DNA of 64,000 nt from Lonicera japonica (GCA_021464415.1 CM038469.1:4380501-4444500); one strand, 5' to 3'; positions 12,085 through 25,840 are shown, numbered from the stretch's first letter. The notes: generated by a model not told the origin, from the sequence alone. Numbers and translations: made by a program.

Positions 12085-12510
12085 TAACTACAAAAATTGA
12101 TTTATCTAAGTCCAAGGTTCTTATTCTGAATGGGTCTAATAATAACTATTGAGAAATTCACATGACTATTTATTTGTAATATAGTCGATCGAATTTGACA
12201 AACTGTTTTAGATGGTTAAAATAGACTCACAGTAACCATAGATGGAAACACGAGACTTAAACCAGTAGCCTTGTGGACTGCTAAGGAATTAAAAGGAGCT
12301 AAGTTTAATTATCAATGTCTTAATGCAATCATGGCTCATGTTTTTGAGAAAGAATTCAAAAAGATTTCAAACTGTACTACTTCCAAATAGGCTTAGGATA
12401 TTCTAACCGTAATTTTTGAAAAAACTATAACTATGAAAAAATCTAAAATATAAAGGCTCATGACAAATTTTGAAACTATAACGATGAAAGAATATAATGA
12501 AAAAGCTGGT
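12085..12510 (+). pseudogene. Decayed SIRE-type copia gag
   Basis: With frameshifts and stops, the plus strand reads the typical gag order: a KVLILNGSN segment, EIHM, WTAKELKGAKFNYQCLNAI, EFKKISNCTTSK, then a TNFE..TMKEY stretch. It follows the primer site by about 100 bp. It ends near the inverted LTR that begins at 12551. Confidence 0.7.
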
Positions 12511-12550
12511 GGACTAGCTCGCGTGAAAGTAAATTAATTAATCTTAGGTT

Positions 12551-13587
12551 TGTTATTTGGCGATGGGATTCTCAAAACCCAATTTTAATCGAATTAAAAA
12601 GTAAATTTAGAATTATATAGATTTTAATTCGGAAAAACCTGTTAATCTTTTATAATATACAACAATCAGTAAAGTAATTAAAGCATGACTAGTTCTTAAC
12701 AATTCACGATATGCACAAAAGTTTACAAACTCGATTAATTGCAAATTCTACAAACTTAAAAAACTTGAATCGTACAAGCCGCCTGCAAAAGTCTTCACCT
12801 TTTGGGCGTATATTCCTCCTATCCGAACTGTACAAACAGGTTCACAACGAATCACTTGCCATGGTATCACACTGTTCTTCAACTCCGTTTGCAAATTACA
12901 CGCATTTTGGGATCTGATTTATTCTTTAAATAAAGAACATTTGCTTTGGCATGAATTAAAAACCCTAAGGTGGATTTTATGTTTTGAGATTTTAATCTCT
13001 CTATAAGATGTAAAAACTCTCTCAAAACATGTAAAGGGTGTGTTTTTTACACAAGGCAGTGGGTTTTATTTATAGGAAAAGAATTGAGTCAAAAACCTTT
13101 TCAAAATAGGAAACAAACTTTAAAGAGGAATTTTTAAGATAAAAAATTACTCAACCTAGGACTATAGCCGAACCGGTCTAATGAGCACAACGTGTATTGG
13201 TCCGCCCATATATGCTGTTCCAGTCTAATAGAACTTATGAGGACCGGTCCACCATTTGGAAATTGAAAGCAATGGACAAGCTTTGTATAATTACCGGACT
13301 GGTCCACTTAAGAAATTGTGTATCGGTCCACCTTATCAAAAGGCAAATTTTGTAAAAACTTTTTAAAAACTTGATTTGAAATTTTGTTTCAACTTTTATG
13401 AAATCAACCACCTTAGGAAAAATCAAATTCAAGTGGCAGTGCTCACTGAATCTCTCTTGATGTAATCTTCAATGCTTCACATCGGTATGTTGGCTTACTT
13501 GCAATTCTCCATATGTAATCTCGAACAATTTACAAGCAAACGTATTTTTGTCGAAGGAAACAAGCCAACATATATTTAGACTTTACA
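12551..13587 (-). repeat. Copia LTR in minus orientation (1037 bp)
   Basis: The minus strand starts TGTAAAGTCTAAATATATG and ends GCCAAATAACA. A polypurine tract (minus GCCAAAGGGAGGGA, 13588-13602) abuts its start, so this is a 3' LTR. The TATA box CTATAAATA lies at 13067-13075 (minus) and palindromic GGTCC words lie upstream of it at 13169-13330. The matching 5' LTR was not found. Confidence 0.7.
13241..13250. promoter_or_regulatory. Palindrome GGACCGGTCC upstream of an LTR promoter
   Basis: A perfect 10-bp palindrome with related words around it (ACCGGT at 13172-13177, GGACTGGTCC near 13297-13305). It lies about 170 bp upstream of the LTR's TATA box in the minus sense. See the finding on promoter palindromes. 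Confidence 0.6.
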
Positions 13588-13849
13588 ATCCCTCCCTTTG
13601 GCTATTTCAAGACAAAACACTATATAGCCTAACATAGTCGATCACTATAACAATGCTACCCCATATGCAATTACAATGACAGAATTAATTCTCGCCTATT
13701 ACAAAACAACTAAGGACGCAATACATGCCAACACCTTAAATATCTTAGCCGGTTGCTTCAAAGTTATTCTTCTCCTTATCTTGTACTTCAATCTAAAACA
13801 CTAAAACTCAAACAAACATACATGAGAAGCATCTAAGTTAAAAAATAAC

Positions 13850-14961
13850 TAAACATATAGATCTTATATAACCCAGGTCTACCAAATTTTACTGTTGAAA
13901 CATGTGTTGCATGTGTTTTTTAGCAATTATATCAATCAAGCAATCACAAAAAGCAATCCACGACACAAGAAAGTAAAAAGGTTTCCCTAATTTGCTTAGG
14001 ACTAATCCTTGAGACTAACCGACAATTATTCATTATGATCAAAATGAAATTACAAACTAGATGACTTACAACAATTGCTTCCCCATAATTTAAGCAACAG
14101 TCCCGTCAATTCCTTGAACATAGAATCCAACCATAACTGGCTTGGCATAGTGCTTCTCGTTTTTTCGGCTTACCCGTCGCCTCCTTATATACACTTAATC
14201 ATAATCCCTTCACCCCATGTATGCGATCTCCTTTATTGCAAGCTAGCCACTTTGCTCACCCTGTCTCCAATCGCAACCGAAGACACTCCCATAGGACCGT
14301 GAATGTATGAAACATAATTAAATTTGAAAACAAATATAATTTTTTATAGCATGTAAACAAAATCTAAGTTGTGTCTCAAAACTCTCAAAAATTGATTGTA
14401 GCATTTGGATAATTTTTACCTCAAAAACCTCTCTAGAATCATATATTTTTGTCCTGACCAATGGGTTATATTTATAGAAAAATATTAAGTCAAAATCCTC
14501 TTTGGAGTACGTTTAAAACACTTAAAAATGAATTTTTGCCATAAGAAACGTGTATTGTAATTTATTACATTTTATAACGTTTTCTGTTTTTTTCTTTATT
14601 TTGCTCATTTCTTGTCATTTTAAAGAGGCAACATATAGAACATGTTAGACATGTAAAAACTAAATTTTCTCATTAATTTGTGTCAATGGAATTTTTTGAA
14701 CTTTAGCAAAATTCGGTAAAACACTTAAAACTTAAATTTAACTTAAAGACTTTTGATTTTTTTTTTTATGCTCAACCACCACCTATATTTAGAGTCAAAC
14801 CATATAACCAACTTATCTTAGGTTCTAAATTATATGTGATGCATCTGATTAGCTCAGAAAACTTCCGTTGATTGTCAAATCTTCAATTTTTCTCAAACAA
14901 TTACAACCAAAAAAGTGCTTTTGGCATCGGAATCAAGCCAACTAAAAATATAAACCTAATA
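13850..14961 (-). repeat. SIRE-type copia 3' LTR, decayed
   Basis: The minus strand starts TATTAGGTTTATATTTTT (an expected TG changed to TA), abutted by the polypurine tract GCCAAAGGGGAGAT at 14962-14975. It is homologous to the plus-strand LTR at 10582-11970. A TATA box CTATAAATA lies at 14469-14477 (minus). The end near 13850 is approximate. Confidence 0.65.
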
Positions 14962-14975
14962 ATCTCCCCTTTGGC

Positions 14976-16200
14976 TATTCCAATGACAAAACACATATAG
15001 CTATATAGACACTTTCGATGCAATGCCTATAGCATTTCAATTACAGAATCTAAGTCGAATTAGTCGATACTTACATAAAAGACTCAAAGACGTGCCTAAT
15101 TATAAGTCTTCATGTCGACTGCATCACTTCACGTGGCAAAAGAGCAAGCTAGTCTATGTCCGCGCTCAGTTAGTCCCCTGAGAATTTTCACTAAAATCGT
15201 TTTTCTTCCGAGTGAAAAACAAACCTCTACAAGTGTATTCTTCCCACATACTCTTACAAGTATTGCTGTACCATAATATTCTCACAAGAATCCCTCTTGT
15301 TAACTTGTAAGATTTACCTCTCACAATTGCTAAACAAGAATTAACCTCCTTGTTATCCTATGAGATTTACCTCTCACAAATGAATATTAATTGTTTGGCG
15401 ATTCACACCAATGAATAACAACTCTCAAGTGTTTGATAGATACAATTTGAAGCTCACACTAGAGTTATCTTGATTGATCAAATGGATAGCTCAAAAATGA
15501 ATAATTATGATCAATACTAAAGCTTAAATATTTGAATGATGAAGATAGATGAAAAATAAGTTTGTGTAAGTGTTCAAGCTACCCAAAATGTGTCTTAGAT
15601 AGTGCATATATAGTCCCAAATATGATATAGTCGTTTTTGTGGTTTGGTAGAAGTTTGGCACCAAAAATGGTAAAAAGTCAAATTTCCAACGGCTATATTC
15701 TGGGGCATCAGTTGACTGAGCAAAGCCCATCAGTCGACTAATGAACCTTTAGTCAACTGAGGATAAGACATCAGTTGACTTATGGGTACCACTGTCCATC
15801 AGGCCATTAGGCCAAAAATCCCAATTTTTAGACTTTTGCATTTAGGCTCCAAAATCAATTTTAATGCTTTGGGGATATTAAAATCAAGTATCTAAGACAC
15901 CTATTTTCATAAGATCTCAAGATATACTTTTTTGAATTTAATATGAATTTATTTCAAAAGCCAATTTTGTGATAATGTTGTTTTTGAAATGATTTTTATT
16001 CAAACTTTGTTTTTCAATCAAGCTATGATGCATGTTCATGTTTGAGCTATTTAAACAATAAATTAAGAAACTTTACATTAATACTAAGCACTCACTCAAT
16101 TACCGAATAATCGAGTCGAATGCTTCGATTTGTTTCTTCAAATTGATCTTCTCTTGCAACTCTAGCCTTAAAGCTTTTGATCCTTGTACTACTTCATGAG
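14976..16200 (-). repeat. Copia-derived non-coding sequence and LTR-like block
   Basis: The part next to 14976 resembles the stretch 13603-13760 and is the 3' internal region of a SIRE-type element. The part at 15200-16080 is LTR-like, with GTCGAC/GTTGAC palindromic words at 15706-15783. Near 16090-16210 a short coil-like peptide can be read on the minus strand, but no start supports a gene. No intact ORF is present. Confidence 0.45.
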
Positions 16201-19179
16201 ATGCATTGATAGAATATGATGAGATAGATCTTCCTTATTTATTCCAATTTTATTAAGTATGTGTGTATGGTTATAAAGCAATTCGGGAAGTCACGGTTAA
16301 ATTTGGCGACTAACGGCGAAAAATTAAACTTTTGCCAAAATGAGTTTTTGGCCAACTTTGGAAGGCCGTAACTTCTTCATATGAAGTCCAAATGAGTCCC
16401 CTTTTGCAGCCATGGTTTCATCTCATTCCCCTATACAACTTTCGTTTGAAGTCCGAGTTGAATTGAAGTCATTTCGGGGGTCAAAACAAGTCGCGAAAAC
16501 TGAGATTTTTGTCGAAAAAGCTAAGTTTCAGAATTTGTGTCCTCTGATCGATCAGAGGGTGCCCAGCGTGTTTTTTAACCATTTTTCATTGCATTTTATT
16601 CACCATTCTTCATCCCTTCTTCCCCATTTCGAACCACCACCATGGGAGGAGCTTAGAGAGAGGTGAGAGCTCCATTTTAGTGAGATTTTGAGAGATATTG
16701 AACCACCCCTTATCATGATCTAAAACCACCACCACATCATCTCTAAATATTTACTATTCATCATCTTCCCCACTTAATCTCCACCATTTCTAGGTTTTGA
16801 GCTTAAAAATTGGGGGTTTTGCGATTCAGTGGGTTGCGGCTCGATCCAGTGCTTGAAAGCTTCGAGTATTGGCCTAACTAAGGTGGGAACACTAGCATCT
16901 AACCTTGTTTTCAATTATTTTGTATTACATCCTAGTTTTCTAAGCCAAACATGAAAGTTTTGCATATAAATGAGGTTGATATTCATACATGGGGTTTTGG
17001 TTTGGCATCTAGGCATATATGTGCTAATTTCTCTATAATCTTATTGTTGTATCATATTTATTGTAAAAGATATAGGGTATGTATGAAGTATTACAAGCCC
17101 TAGGTAGTGTTCATTAGCGCGTAAGCGCGTATACTTAACTTGGGGCTTATGTGCATCATTTTATGGACTAAGTATGAAAAGTTGGGTTAGACACAACTCA
17201 CATATGCTGTAGTGTGAACTCGGTACCTTGAAACATAACTATACACACAACTTTCCTATCCATGTTACCAAGTTGTTAAGGGGTCAATGTTGTAAATCTA
17301 TCAAAAGCTCCCTATATACATTTTGGGCATAGTTAGAAATTGTATATGGTTGTAAAGAGCTTAAGATTACATAAGCTTAGTTTGTGGAAGGAATTATGTA
17401 TATATATTATGATATAAATGTAGATATTATACAAGTACCATTAGCCTTTTAATATCATTACCTTGGTGGTAAAATTATCACTTTTGAAACAAGAAATGTT
17501 TTTATGTAAACCATTAACACTCTCTCTTTAGAGTTGTTCAAGTATTGTGTGAATGTAGTTAAGTAATGGTATTGATATGTTTCATGGCACTCGTATAATA
17601 ATTGCATTCTGAATCAAGGTGGGTCTTATGGCTATTAATTCCATCTACCTAATATAGATATGGGTTAGTAATACACATAGTACGTGTACGACTCCTCTGT
17701 ATTGAATTAGACCTTTGGTAGATAGAGGGAGACTTAAGGATAGGCATATATATATATATGTGAATATATTTCATATGAGAATGCCCTATTCGAATATGCT
17801 TCTCTCTAATGTTCGGATTCTTTAATGGCATGTGTATATTATATATATATATTATAAGTTGAATATATTTATCTACCACATACACATATTTGGGGATACA
17901 TATATAGTTTGTGTACGTGGAGACTAATAGGAAGATTGGAGATATATACATATATATATATATATATATATGAGTGTGTGTACATGTATGTGTACTATGT
18001 ATAAGTACATTCTTTAGAAGAATACGTTTTATTGCTTTCATAGTTTTGTAAGGCACTAGTGGTCAATGGGGTTGACCTAGCCCTGGCGGCTACATACCCT
18101 GGTCCGTGTAGAGGGACCCCGCTTTCAGAGCGGCATACTCTATGGTCCGTAGGGGGACCCTGTAATGCGGCATACCCTACACCATCTAGGTGGTCCACGA
18201 GGGGACCCAGCCTTGGGAGCTGCATACCCTAGCCTTGGGGGCTTAGATCCGGATTGCAGTGCACTATAGAGTCAATCCTAGATGTTAGATATTGGATACA
18301 ATATGAGCAGTTGGATGAGATTAGTGCCTACATATTGTTTTATGACTATACTTTCCTTATGCCCTTTATTAATATGATATACTTTCGTATTTTGGTTTAA
18401 TATACTTTGGAGATGTACAGTACTTTTGGATGCATCTTTTCTCGTATTTCAGGGACGGGATCGCACTTGGCATGCATTGCATGTAAAATGATTTTCATTG
18501 CATCAATACATATATAAATATATATATATTTATAAAGAGACATAGAAATGACAAATATATATATATATATATATGCATGATAATAACAAAACTACTTTTA
18601 TTATGATGCATCGCATGCAAGGTTTAGGAAATTATTTTACATACAAAACCATATAGTTCCCACTGAGCCCATGTTTGGCTCACTGCCATTTTTCGACAGT
18701 TTTGCAGGTACTTCCTTGGGGCGATACGAGTACGGATTAGAACCTCTGAAGACCATATATAGTTGTAGTCGTCCGTGGACGACTTTTAGCTTAAGAGTTA
18801 TATGTATTAGTACCATCAATATTGTTTGTATCATTATATTGTATTCATTTCAATTCAGATGAGATGTAAGACCTTATTATTTAAGTTTGGGACCTCATTG
18901 GAGGATTTGAATTTTACGTAACATTATTACAATGAATGTGGAGTTTGATTTTGAAGAAAGGAAACTTATAGTTCTTTTATTTTATTTATTTATTTACAAG
19001 GTGGTTTTGTTATAAATACGAACTCCACATGCCGTTTTTTTTTCCAAAATAAGGCCTTTTGTGTTATTACTATTAGATAAGTCTTAAATTATGCATTTCA
19101 CAAAACGCCGTCGCGTATGGCACCGTGATTAACCGGGTTTTGAAAGTCTACACCTCACAACGTAATTCGGAGTGTCACA
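16200..19179 (+). repeat. LTR-B: long chromovirus-like LTR
   Basis: Ends AGTGTCACA at 19179 and parallels LTR-A over about 2.9 kb, including the GC-rich triple repeat (about 18092-18250), the CG motif near 17114 and the conserved 3' third. An 18-bp perfect palindrome is at 16541-16558. The left border is not clear; homology to LTR-A is visible from about 16250. No coding sequence inside. Confidence 0.65.
16541..16558. promoter_or_regulatory. 18-bp perfect palindrome in LTR-B
   Basis: CCTCTGATCGATCAGAGG reads the same on both strands. Its place in the LTR equals that of the different palindromes in LTR-A, LTR-C and LTR-D. Confidence 0.7.
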
Positions 19180-19834
19180 AACAATTCCTACTTCAGATAC
19201 AATCAAGGTTTCTCGTGAAGTAGCTCCTAAAGGTTTAAAAAATTTTGCTACATACCATTCTCTTTCACATTTTGGATTTTGTGATCTTTTCTCCAGTTAT
19301 TTGATAAATATTGGATGTTTCTTATATTTACCTAGTCACCTATCTAGATAAGTTGATTTTCTGGGATCCCATAATATATATTTTTAAGAAGTTTTAACCA
19401 AGTTGTTTTTAAGAAGTTGTAATCTTCTAAGGTTCATATATCTTGGTACAAATTGATGCCAATATAAAATAAAATATTTAAGGTTAAATAATATTAGAAC
19501 TTGAGGAATGGTAGGTCTAAAATATTTGCTTGAGCACATATGATACTCGAAACTTTTAACAATTATGGGTAAACAATTTTGTAAGTAACATACTATCTCC
19601 ATTCTTCAGTAAATTTCCCACAAAGCTTAATATATATTGATTGTTCAATTACCATCCAAAATAAATGAAGTCACTCTGATGAGTGATCACTTTTCTGTAT
19701 TCCATGTATAACACTTATTACTCTCTAGGTTCTACTTCGGATTTTATGAATAAATGGGACAGATTTTGAGAACATACACTATGTTTTAGGCTCATATTTA
19801 ACATGTTGTCGAGGTATCAAAAGTTGATTACCAT
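19180..19834. other. No gene seen
   Basis: AT-rich sequence between LTR-B and the hAT-like element. Only short unrecognised frames are present. Confidence 0.5.
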
Positions 19835-20496
19835 CATAGGCAGAGTGATGTAGGGACCAGGGGGCCATAGCCCCACTTGGACTTTTCATAAATTTTTATC
19901 GAATATTGTGTTTTTGTGCGATAGTGTAAAAATCAAGGGTGGTATGTGTAATAAAAAAGTTTAGTAGGCGAGGAGCCTCTGTGCAATAAGCTGTACTGGT
20001 GTATAATTAAACAACCAAGCAGTCTCTTTTTTTGTTTCATCCATAGCCAATTGCAACGCCAGCACTCTCCCTTCCTTCCTCTTTCCGTCTTCGTTCTTTA
20101 TTTGTTTTGGCCCCTTTTTACACTCCGCACTCCGCTTCTTTCTTCTTTTTCTACAGCTCTTACCTCTTTGGTCAAATTTCTTTTTTATAATCTTATACTA
20201 TTTTAAAACAAAAATTGAATATTAAGATTTAGGTGTTTTAATGTTGATTTGCTTCTTAGATTGTTAATATATTTGTTTGTTGGTTATTATTTATTAATGT
20301 TGATTTGCTTCTTAAATTGTTAAATATTGATATTAAATTTGATTATTGAGGTTGATTTGCTTATTAGATTGTTATTTGATAAACTAATATTAAGATTAAT
20401 ATATGTGTTTGTTGGTTATAGTATATTGAATATTGAGTTGATAAAGATATTTCAAAATATATAATTAATTTTAGTATATCATTTTTAATTTTTCAG

Positions 20497-20725
20497 AAAC
20501 AAAATAGAGAAATATTTTAGTAAAGTAGGAGTAAGTTCTATTTTTCGAAATGTGGGTTCAAGTTCTCCTCCAAATGTTGAATCCACATATCCAAATGTCG
20601 ATTCCACTCAGTCAAATATAGGCTCCTTCACTCTGAATGTCGATTCCACCGCTCCAAATGTTTTTTTCCAATTTAAAGATTCAAAGTGATCCTGGGTTAA
20701 GGAAAAGTATACATAATTATGATGT
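20497..20725 (+). pseudogene. hAT transposase N-terminal fragment
   Basis: After an acceptor TTTTTCAG the frame reads KIEKYFSKVGV, then serine/asparagine/proline-rich repeats with NVDST, then a stop and a shift to the conserved DPGLRKSIHNYDVN motif found near the start of TTF-type zinc finger hAT transposases. The rest of the gene, with the zinc finger and dimerisation domain, is missing. Confidence 0.6.
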
Positions 20726-20755
20726 TAATATTTTGATTTTGGTTTTATTATAGTA

Positions 20756-21007
20756 CTCCCTCTGTCCCAAATTGCTAGTCCCTCTTTCCATTTTTAGATG
20801 TCCCAAAATAAATGTCCACTTTCCATAGAAGATAAATACATATCTATTTTTCCCTTCTGTACTTTCACTTTTCAAGAAAAAGTTTTGAATAAAGAAAAGG
20901 GTAAAAAGGGAAAATCAATGTAAATTAAGCAAAAAGTACAATAATAATGTTGGGTCTTTAATAAGTTGGATTTCCCAAAAGGTATCAGTAATTTGGGAAG
21001 GAGGGAG
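20756..21007. mobile_element. Stowaway MITE (252 bp)
   Basis: The left end CTCCCTCTGTCCCAAATT and the inverted right end CTCCCTCCTTCCCAAATT agree at 16 of 18 bases. TA dinucleotides flank both sides (20754-20755, 21008-21009). Consensus ends and TA duplication identify a Tc1/mariner-derived Stowaway MITE. Confidence 0.9.
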
Positions 21008-21077
21008 TATATGCAAAAAAAAATTGTTGTGTTATTAGTTTGGCCCCACCTAAACAAATTTCCTGCCTCCGCCATTG

Positions 21078-22378
21078 ATTGCTATGGTCATTATAACATT
21101 GCTCCGTAGTAAATTTGCTGGTGCAAGGGAGATCAAGGACATTAGAAGTTTTGACGAAGATTGAGCTTATGGACAAGGCAATTGCTAGTACCCAGAGTAC
21201 AGGCATCTTGCTACGAGATAGGTTCTGAGCATCTAAGGAAAGTGTTATCCATAGTAAGGCAATTAGGTTTTTCCAAATTAAGTTTTTGTACATTGTTCGA
21301 CTTCAAGTGTTACAATTGTGGTTGAATACAAAACTATTATAGATCCAGAATCAGAGTGGAGTCGTCTTGGGAATCATATTGTCACTGATATATGTTGGAG
21401 TAAGTCTACTTTTATTATTTTCTCTTCTTTCAAGCTTCACCTTTATGTGTATATTACACGAAATATGTGCATGTATGTAAATGTATTCGGGTTTGTATAT
21501 ATTTGTGCATGCTATAAACAAGAAGGGAATGGAAATTTAATTTCCACGAGCTTTCACATCTAAATAAAGCAATTATTTCTATGTATGAACCAGGAATGTG
21601 ATGAAAATTACTATAGCACGTCCAAATTTTAAGGTTTGAATGGCGGTAATATATTTTTTTTAATTTTCTAGATTTTGCCCAAAAATAACCGGATCGGCCT
21701 TCATTTTCCTTCCCTTTAAAAGTATATATACATATCAAAATACATTAATAGATTTTACGGTGTTTATGCTAGAATTATCCCGGCTAGTTTTGGCCTTTCA
21801 CTAACATATTTTTGGCAATAGTAGTGGTTTACAACTCTTTAGAGATCCATGTTTTATTTGTTAGGCCACATTTAAACAATATATATATATATAATATCTC
21901 CCAACTTAGTTTCTTAATTTGTTGGTTCCTCTAATTTTGTAGAGAATTTAAGAGAAAGGATTTATTATATTATATATGTATATATGTGTTTGTGAACGAA
22001 GATCAAATTAATTGGGGAGCTCATGTCCATATTGTGAAATCCTTTCTTAATTGTTTCCTTCCCATTTAATTGTTGCTATCTTATGAACTGGTGGGCATGA
22101 TATATATTAGCTTGAAGAGGCTTACGTGTGCAGATTATTAAAGCAAGTGCGCCCCATATATTTACTCATTTTGTAACTTCTTTACAAATTGAATAGATAT
22201 ATTTGGCTCGAAGGTACACAATAAACTGTACATTGGTATGTATGGTTTGGAAATTGAGTTCGATTTTATAGTAAATATAAAAATAAAATAAAATAAAATA
22301 AAATAATTGACTCTTGAGTTTCGTATATATATATTTTAGCAAATCAGGTTGTGTCTTTTTGTGATTTGAGATTTTTAA
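21078..22378. other. No gene seen
   Basis: AT-rich spacer between the hAT-like element and LTR-C, with short (AT)n runs and an (AAAAT)n run near 22275-22305. Short frames exist but none resembles a known protein. Confidence 0.5.
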
Positions 22379-25300
22379 TGTGACACCCTGAGTTCCGTTA
22401 AGATGATTAGACTTTCGGGATCCGGTTAATCATGGTGCCGTACTTCAGCGAAGGGTGAAAAGTTATAATAAATATAAAATAACTTGTTTTGAAAACCTTT
22501 TTTAAAAAAATTCGGCATGTAGAGTTCATATAATTAATAAAACAACATGTAAAAAGCATTAACACCGTTTTCACCATAAATCAAATCCATATCTAAACAT
22601 GTATAAAAACCACTCCGCATATAAATCCTTTACATAATATCCATAACACAAATTTACTTGAAATACAATTTTGACATTATAATTCCAATCCGAAGCTTAA
22701 TCGAAGAGTTGTTATAAATACAAAGTATACCAGAAGTACAAAACGATTATATAATGTTAGTCCTTCTTGTAAAGGGCTGCAAAATGGTAATGGACATTAG
22801 AGGCTTCTAGAGAAACATACCACACGTCACCCACGAATGCATAACCTTCAAAAATTGGTGAAAAGGGGAATGAGTCAAATCCGGGCTCAGTGGAAATTAT
22901 ATAAGTTTGAATACGAAAGTACAACTAGCAATCGAAATCACGTGCAAGTTTTATGAAAAGTAAGTATCGTATTATAATACAGTAGTACGAAAAATAGTGC
23001 AAATGCAACACACACACATGCATGCCGAACCACACTAGGATTCCCATCCTAGACATTGGAAGCTATCCACTTACTAACCAGTTATGTCCTTACAATTCCA
23101 CAGATACAACCCTCTTTATGAATTTACATATTTCTAGGGAATAATGTGCATGTATTATCTTACTTAATCTCTAGCTTCTTACGGTTCATCATGCTAAAGT
23201 GGATTCGTTTTAATATGTGAAACATGACTCTACATTCTATGTTAACGCTATCCCACAACTATCACATACTTATATTGTAGGTTTGTAATTATAAGCCAAG
23301 TGTATATTATTTCCACTTTGTTTATAGTTTATTATGATTTCCACACTTAGCTAACTAAATGTTATCACTGCCAAAAGAATCTTTACTTACCCCGCATTCA
23401 AATTATATACCTAATTAAGTACATGAATTTTCTAGTACTAAACTTGATACTACAACATTTACGCACCTAGCCATCCTCTTGATTATGATTCCCACTTTAG
23501 TTGTCAATGTCTTATGTTCATTATGATCCGACCAAATAATCCAACTGGGTATACGCGTCCGCTCGACCACATATTACATCCAAGGATCAATGATCACTAG
23601 TACTGCTCACTTTATGTATTAGTACATTATGATTTGGTCAAATACTCCTTTATATGCCTAATGGTCTGTTCAATTATGCCCGTGTTCATTCTTACATTAT
23701 CCACAATCATATCCGAGGTATTTTATATATATCAACATAAGATATGATACAATAACGATAATAACATTCAACAATATCACATCAGTTTACATGTTGTGGA
23801 CTCTCAACCACACAACAGTAAGGGCTCAGTGTATTCATTGGGTCTACATTTTTAGACTCTTAAACACACGGCAGTAGGGCCTCAATGTATTTGTTGTGCA
23901 CAATTTCGGGCCTTTCACCCAGGAGACCTGTGTTCCATATATCCCGAGTCCACACTATCCACAACAAGTGTGGTTGATAAACCATTACAATCCATATCTG
24001 TGTACACATGCATATCACATATTCATCCAATTATAAAATCAGCCCACTCACAATCACAACACACATATAGTTAACAATGATGAGTATATAAAAAGCCAAT
24101 AGATAAATATATAATCAACCACATAATTAAATGACAAATCATTATTTATTAACCACATGGCCTTATCACTATGGTAATCAATCAAAACTCTAGATTCATC
24201 ATGGTTCTTAATTTGTCCTACACAATTGGCCAACCACGCCACCTTTTCATTATATAATGCTACTTTGCAAAATGACCATTTAGTTCTAATTAATTCTTTC
24301 CATGGGTGTATCTCAATTGATTATCAAAAGCCTAACAAGTCACATATGTTATATGAGGCCATATTACACGCAATATAATCTTCTTTCCCCAATCCCACTA
24401 AAACAAGTACTTACGAGGCTATGCGCATTATTCCTGACCAAGATTGTTTGAACTACATCATTCTAAATCTAGTACAATGCATTTCTAGGATTTATTAGCA
24501 CATTGTTCCCATCAATAATTCCTATAATAACATACGCATGCCATTAAACCCATAGTACACATTTCCATCTCGGTCGGTTCTAATGTAAATATCTAGAATT
24601 ATGACCCATATGTGAGATAAGTTGTATAAATGTATATATCTATGGATTATAACCCCTAACGGATCGTCAATTACGAGTACAACTCAAATGCCCCAAATTC
24701 TAGTTAACACACTTCACACTTCACTTACGAAATGGGTTTGTGCAGATATACAAATGTACGGCCAATACCATAAAATTAATTATCCATATATGTAATCTAA
24801 GTAATAACATATCATTAACAACAACTGATTTAGGGTTTAAACTAACCTAACCCATATACATCATCATAAATGTAGGGTTTTTGTGAAAATCCCACATTTG
24901 TGTAAAAATTTCTAAAGCAACACATAATAATTCAAAAAACAAGTTTAGTATTAGTGTCCCCACATCTATTAATGATAATCCACAAGATTTTATGGTAAAA
25001 AAGAGTGTAGACAACAAGAACCCCAAAGCCCTAGCTTTCCCTTGAGCTCCAATGGTGGAAATATTAAAGGTGGAAGATGATGAATAGTAATGAAAAAGGA
25101 GTTTTATGGCTTGAATCTTGGGCAGAGATAAAGAATCATCACAAGCCTTCAAGAATCTCCTCTCTTTCTTTCCCTAGAACTTTCTTGAAGGTTGGGAAGA
25201 AGTGTGGCTCAAAATGGGTGTTTTGGAATGATAAAATGTGAGAAAATCGAGTCAAAAGTAGTCAAAATAGGTCTGCACTTAAGCTAAGATCGATCTTAGT

Positions 25301-25840
25301 CTAAGTGAAAAGCTCACTGGTTTGGTTTATCAATGATTTCTGATGAGATCTTATTATAGGTGAAAAGTGCACTATTTTGAATCTGCTCAAATTTCGCTCG
25401 AGTAAGATCCATGTTACTAGTAAGATCCATCTTACTCGGCTCTACATTAAATTCACCTGTTGCTCTGAACCCCGAACCCCCGAGATGTTGAAATCTTAAC
25501 TTAAGCCAAACATGAAAGTTGTAGAGGGTAACGAGACAGAACTTTGGGCTCTAACAGGGACTCATTTGGATAAGAAATGAAGGAGTACGTTATGGTTTCC
25601 CAAAAATAGTCAAAAATCCATAAATCGAGTAAAACCAAAACACGTGATTTATATTTCAATTTTAGTTCGAATAACCCGAATTGTGAAACGATTACCCACG
25701 CAAACGTAATATGCATGATATGTCATACTATTGGTGTTGAATCATCTAAATAGAAGTTAGTATAAGATCCCACCACTTAATCCATCGAGTAAAGAGGGTT
25801 AAGGAATAATTCAAGAGGAAATGACATACGAGGTATTACA
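22379..25840 (-). repeat. LTR-C: 3462-bp solo LTR with perfect 5-bp duplication
   Basis: Starts TGTGACACCC and ends GGTATTACA on the plus strand, flanked by TTTAA at 22374-22378 and 25841-25845. It is homologous in reverse orientation to LTR-A and LTR-B at both ends. It contains no gag or pol. Promoter palindromes are at 25284-25299 and 25419-25436. The clean duplication around one LTR-like unit supports a solo LTR. Confidence 0.8.
25284..25299. promoter_or_regulatory. 16-bp perfect palindrome in LTR-C
   Basis: CTAAGATCGATCTTAG. A related near-palindrome AGTAAGATCCATCTTACT lies at 25419-25436. The same word family occurs in the unrelated Athila-like LTR at 31572-31775. Confidence 0.7.

Larger units (their letters stand above)
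19835..21077 (+). mobile_element. hAT-like DNA transposon remnant
   Basis: The left end CATAGGCAGAG and the inverted right end CAATGGCGGAG are similar, and 8-bp flanks ATTACCAT and ATTGCTAT agree at 6 of 8 bases, as for an old hAT duplication. Subterminal GGGGCC/GGCCCC blocks are typical. A C/T-rich leader, a probable intron acceptor near 20496 and a broken transposase start (20497-20725) lie inside. A Stowaway MITE is inserted at 20756-21007. Confidence 0.55.

Noticed and set aside
17649..18056. 135-codon minus-strand frame with many Tyr-Ile repeats
   Set aside because: It is the translation of (TA)n and TATG microsatellites inside LTR-B.
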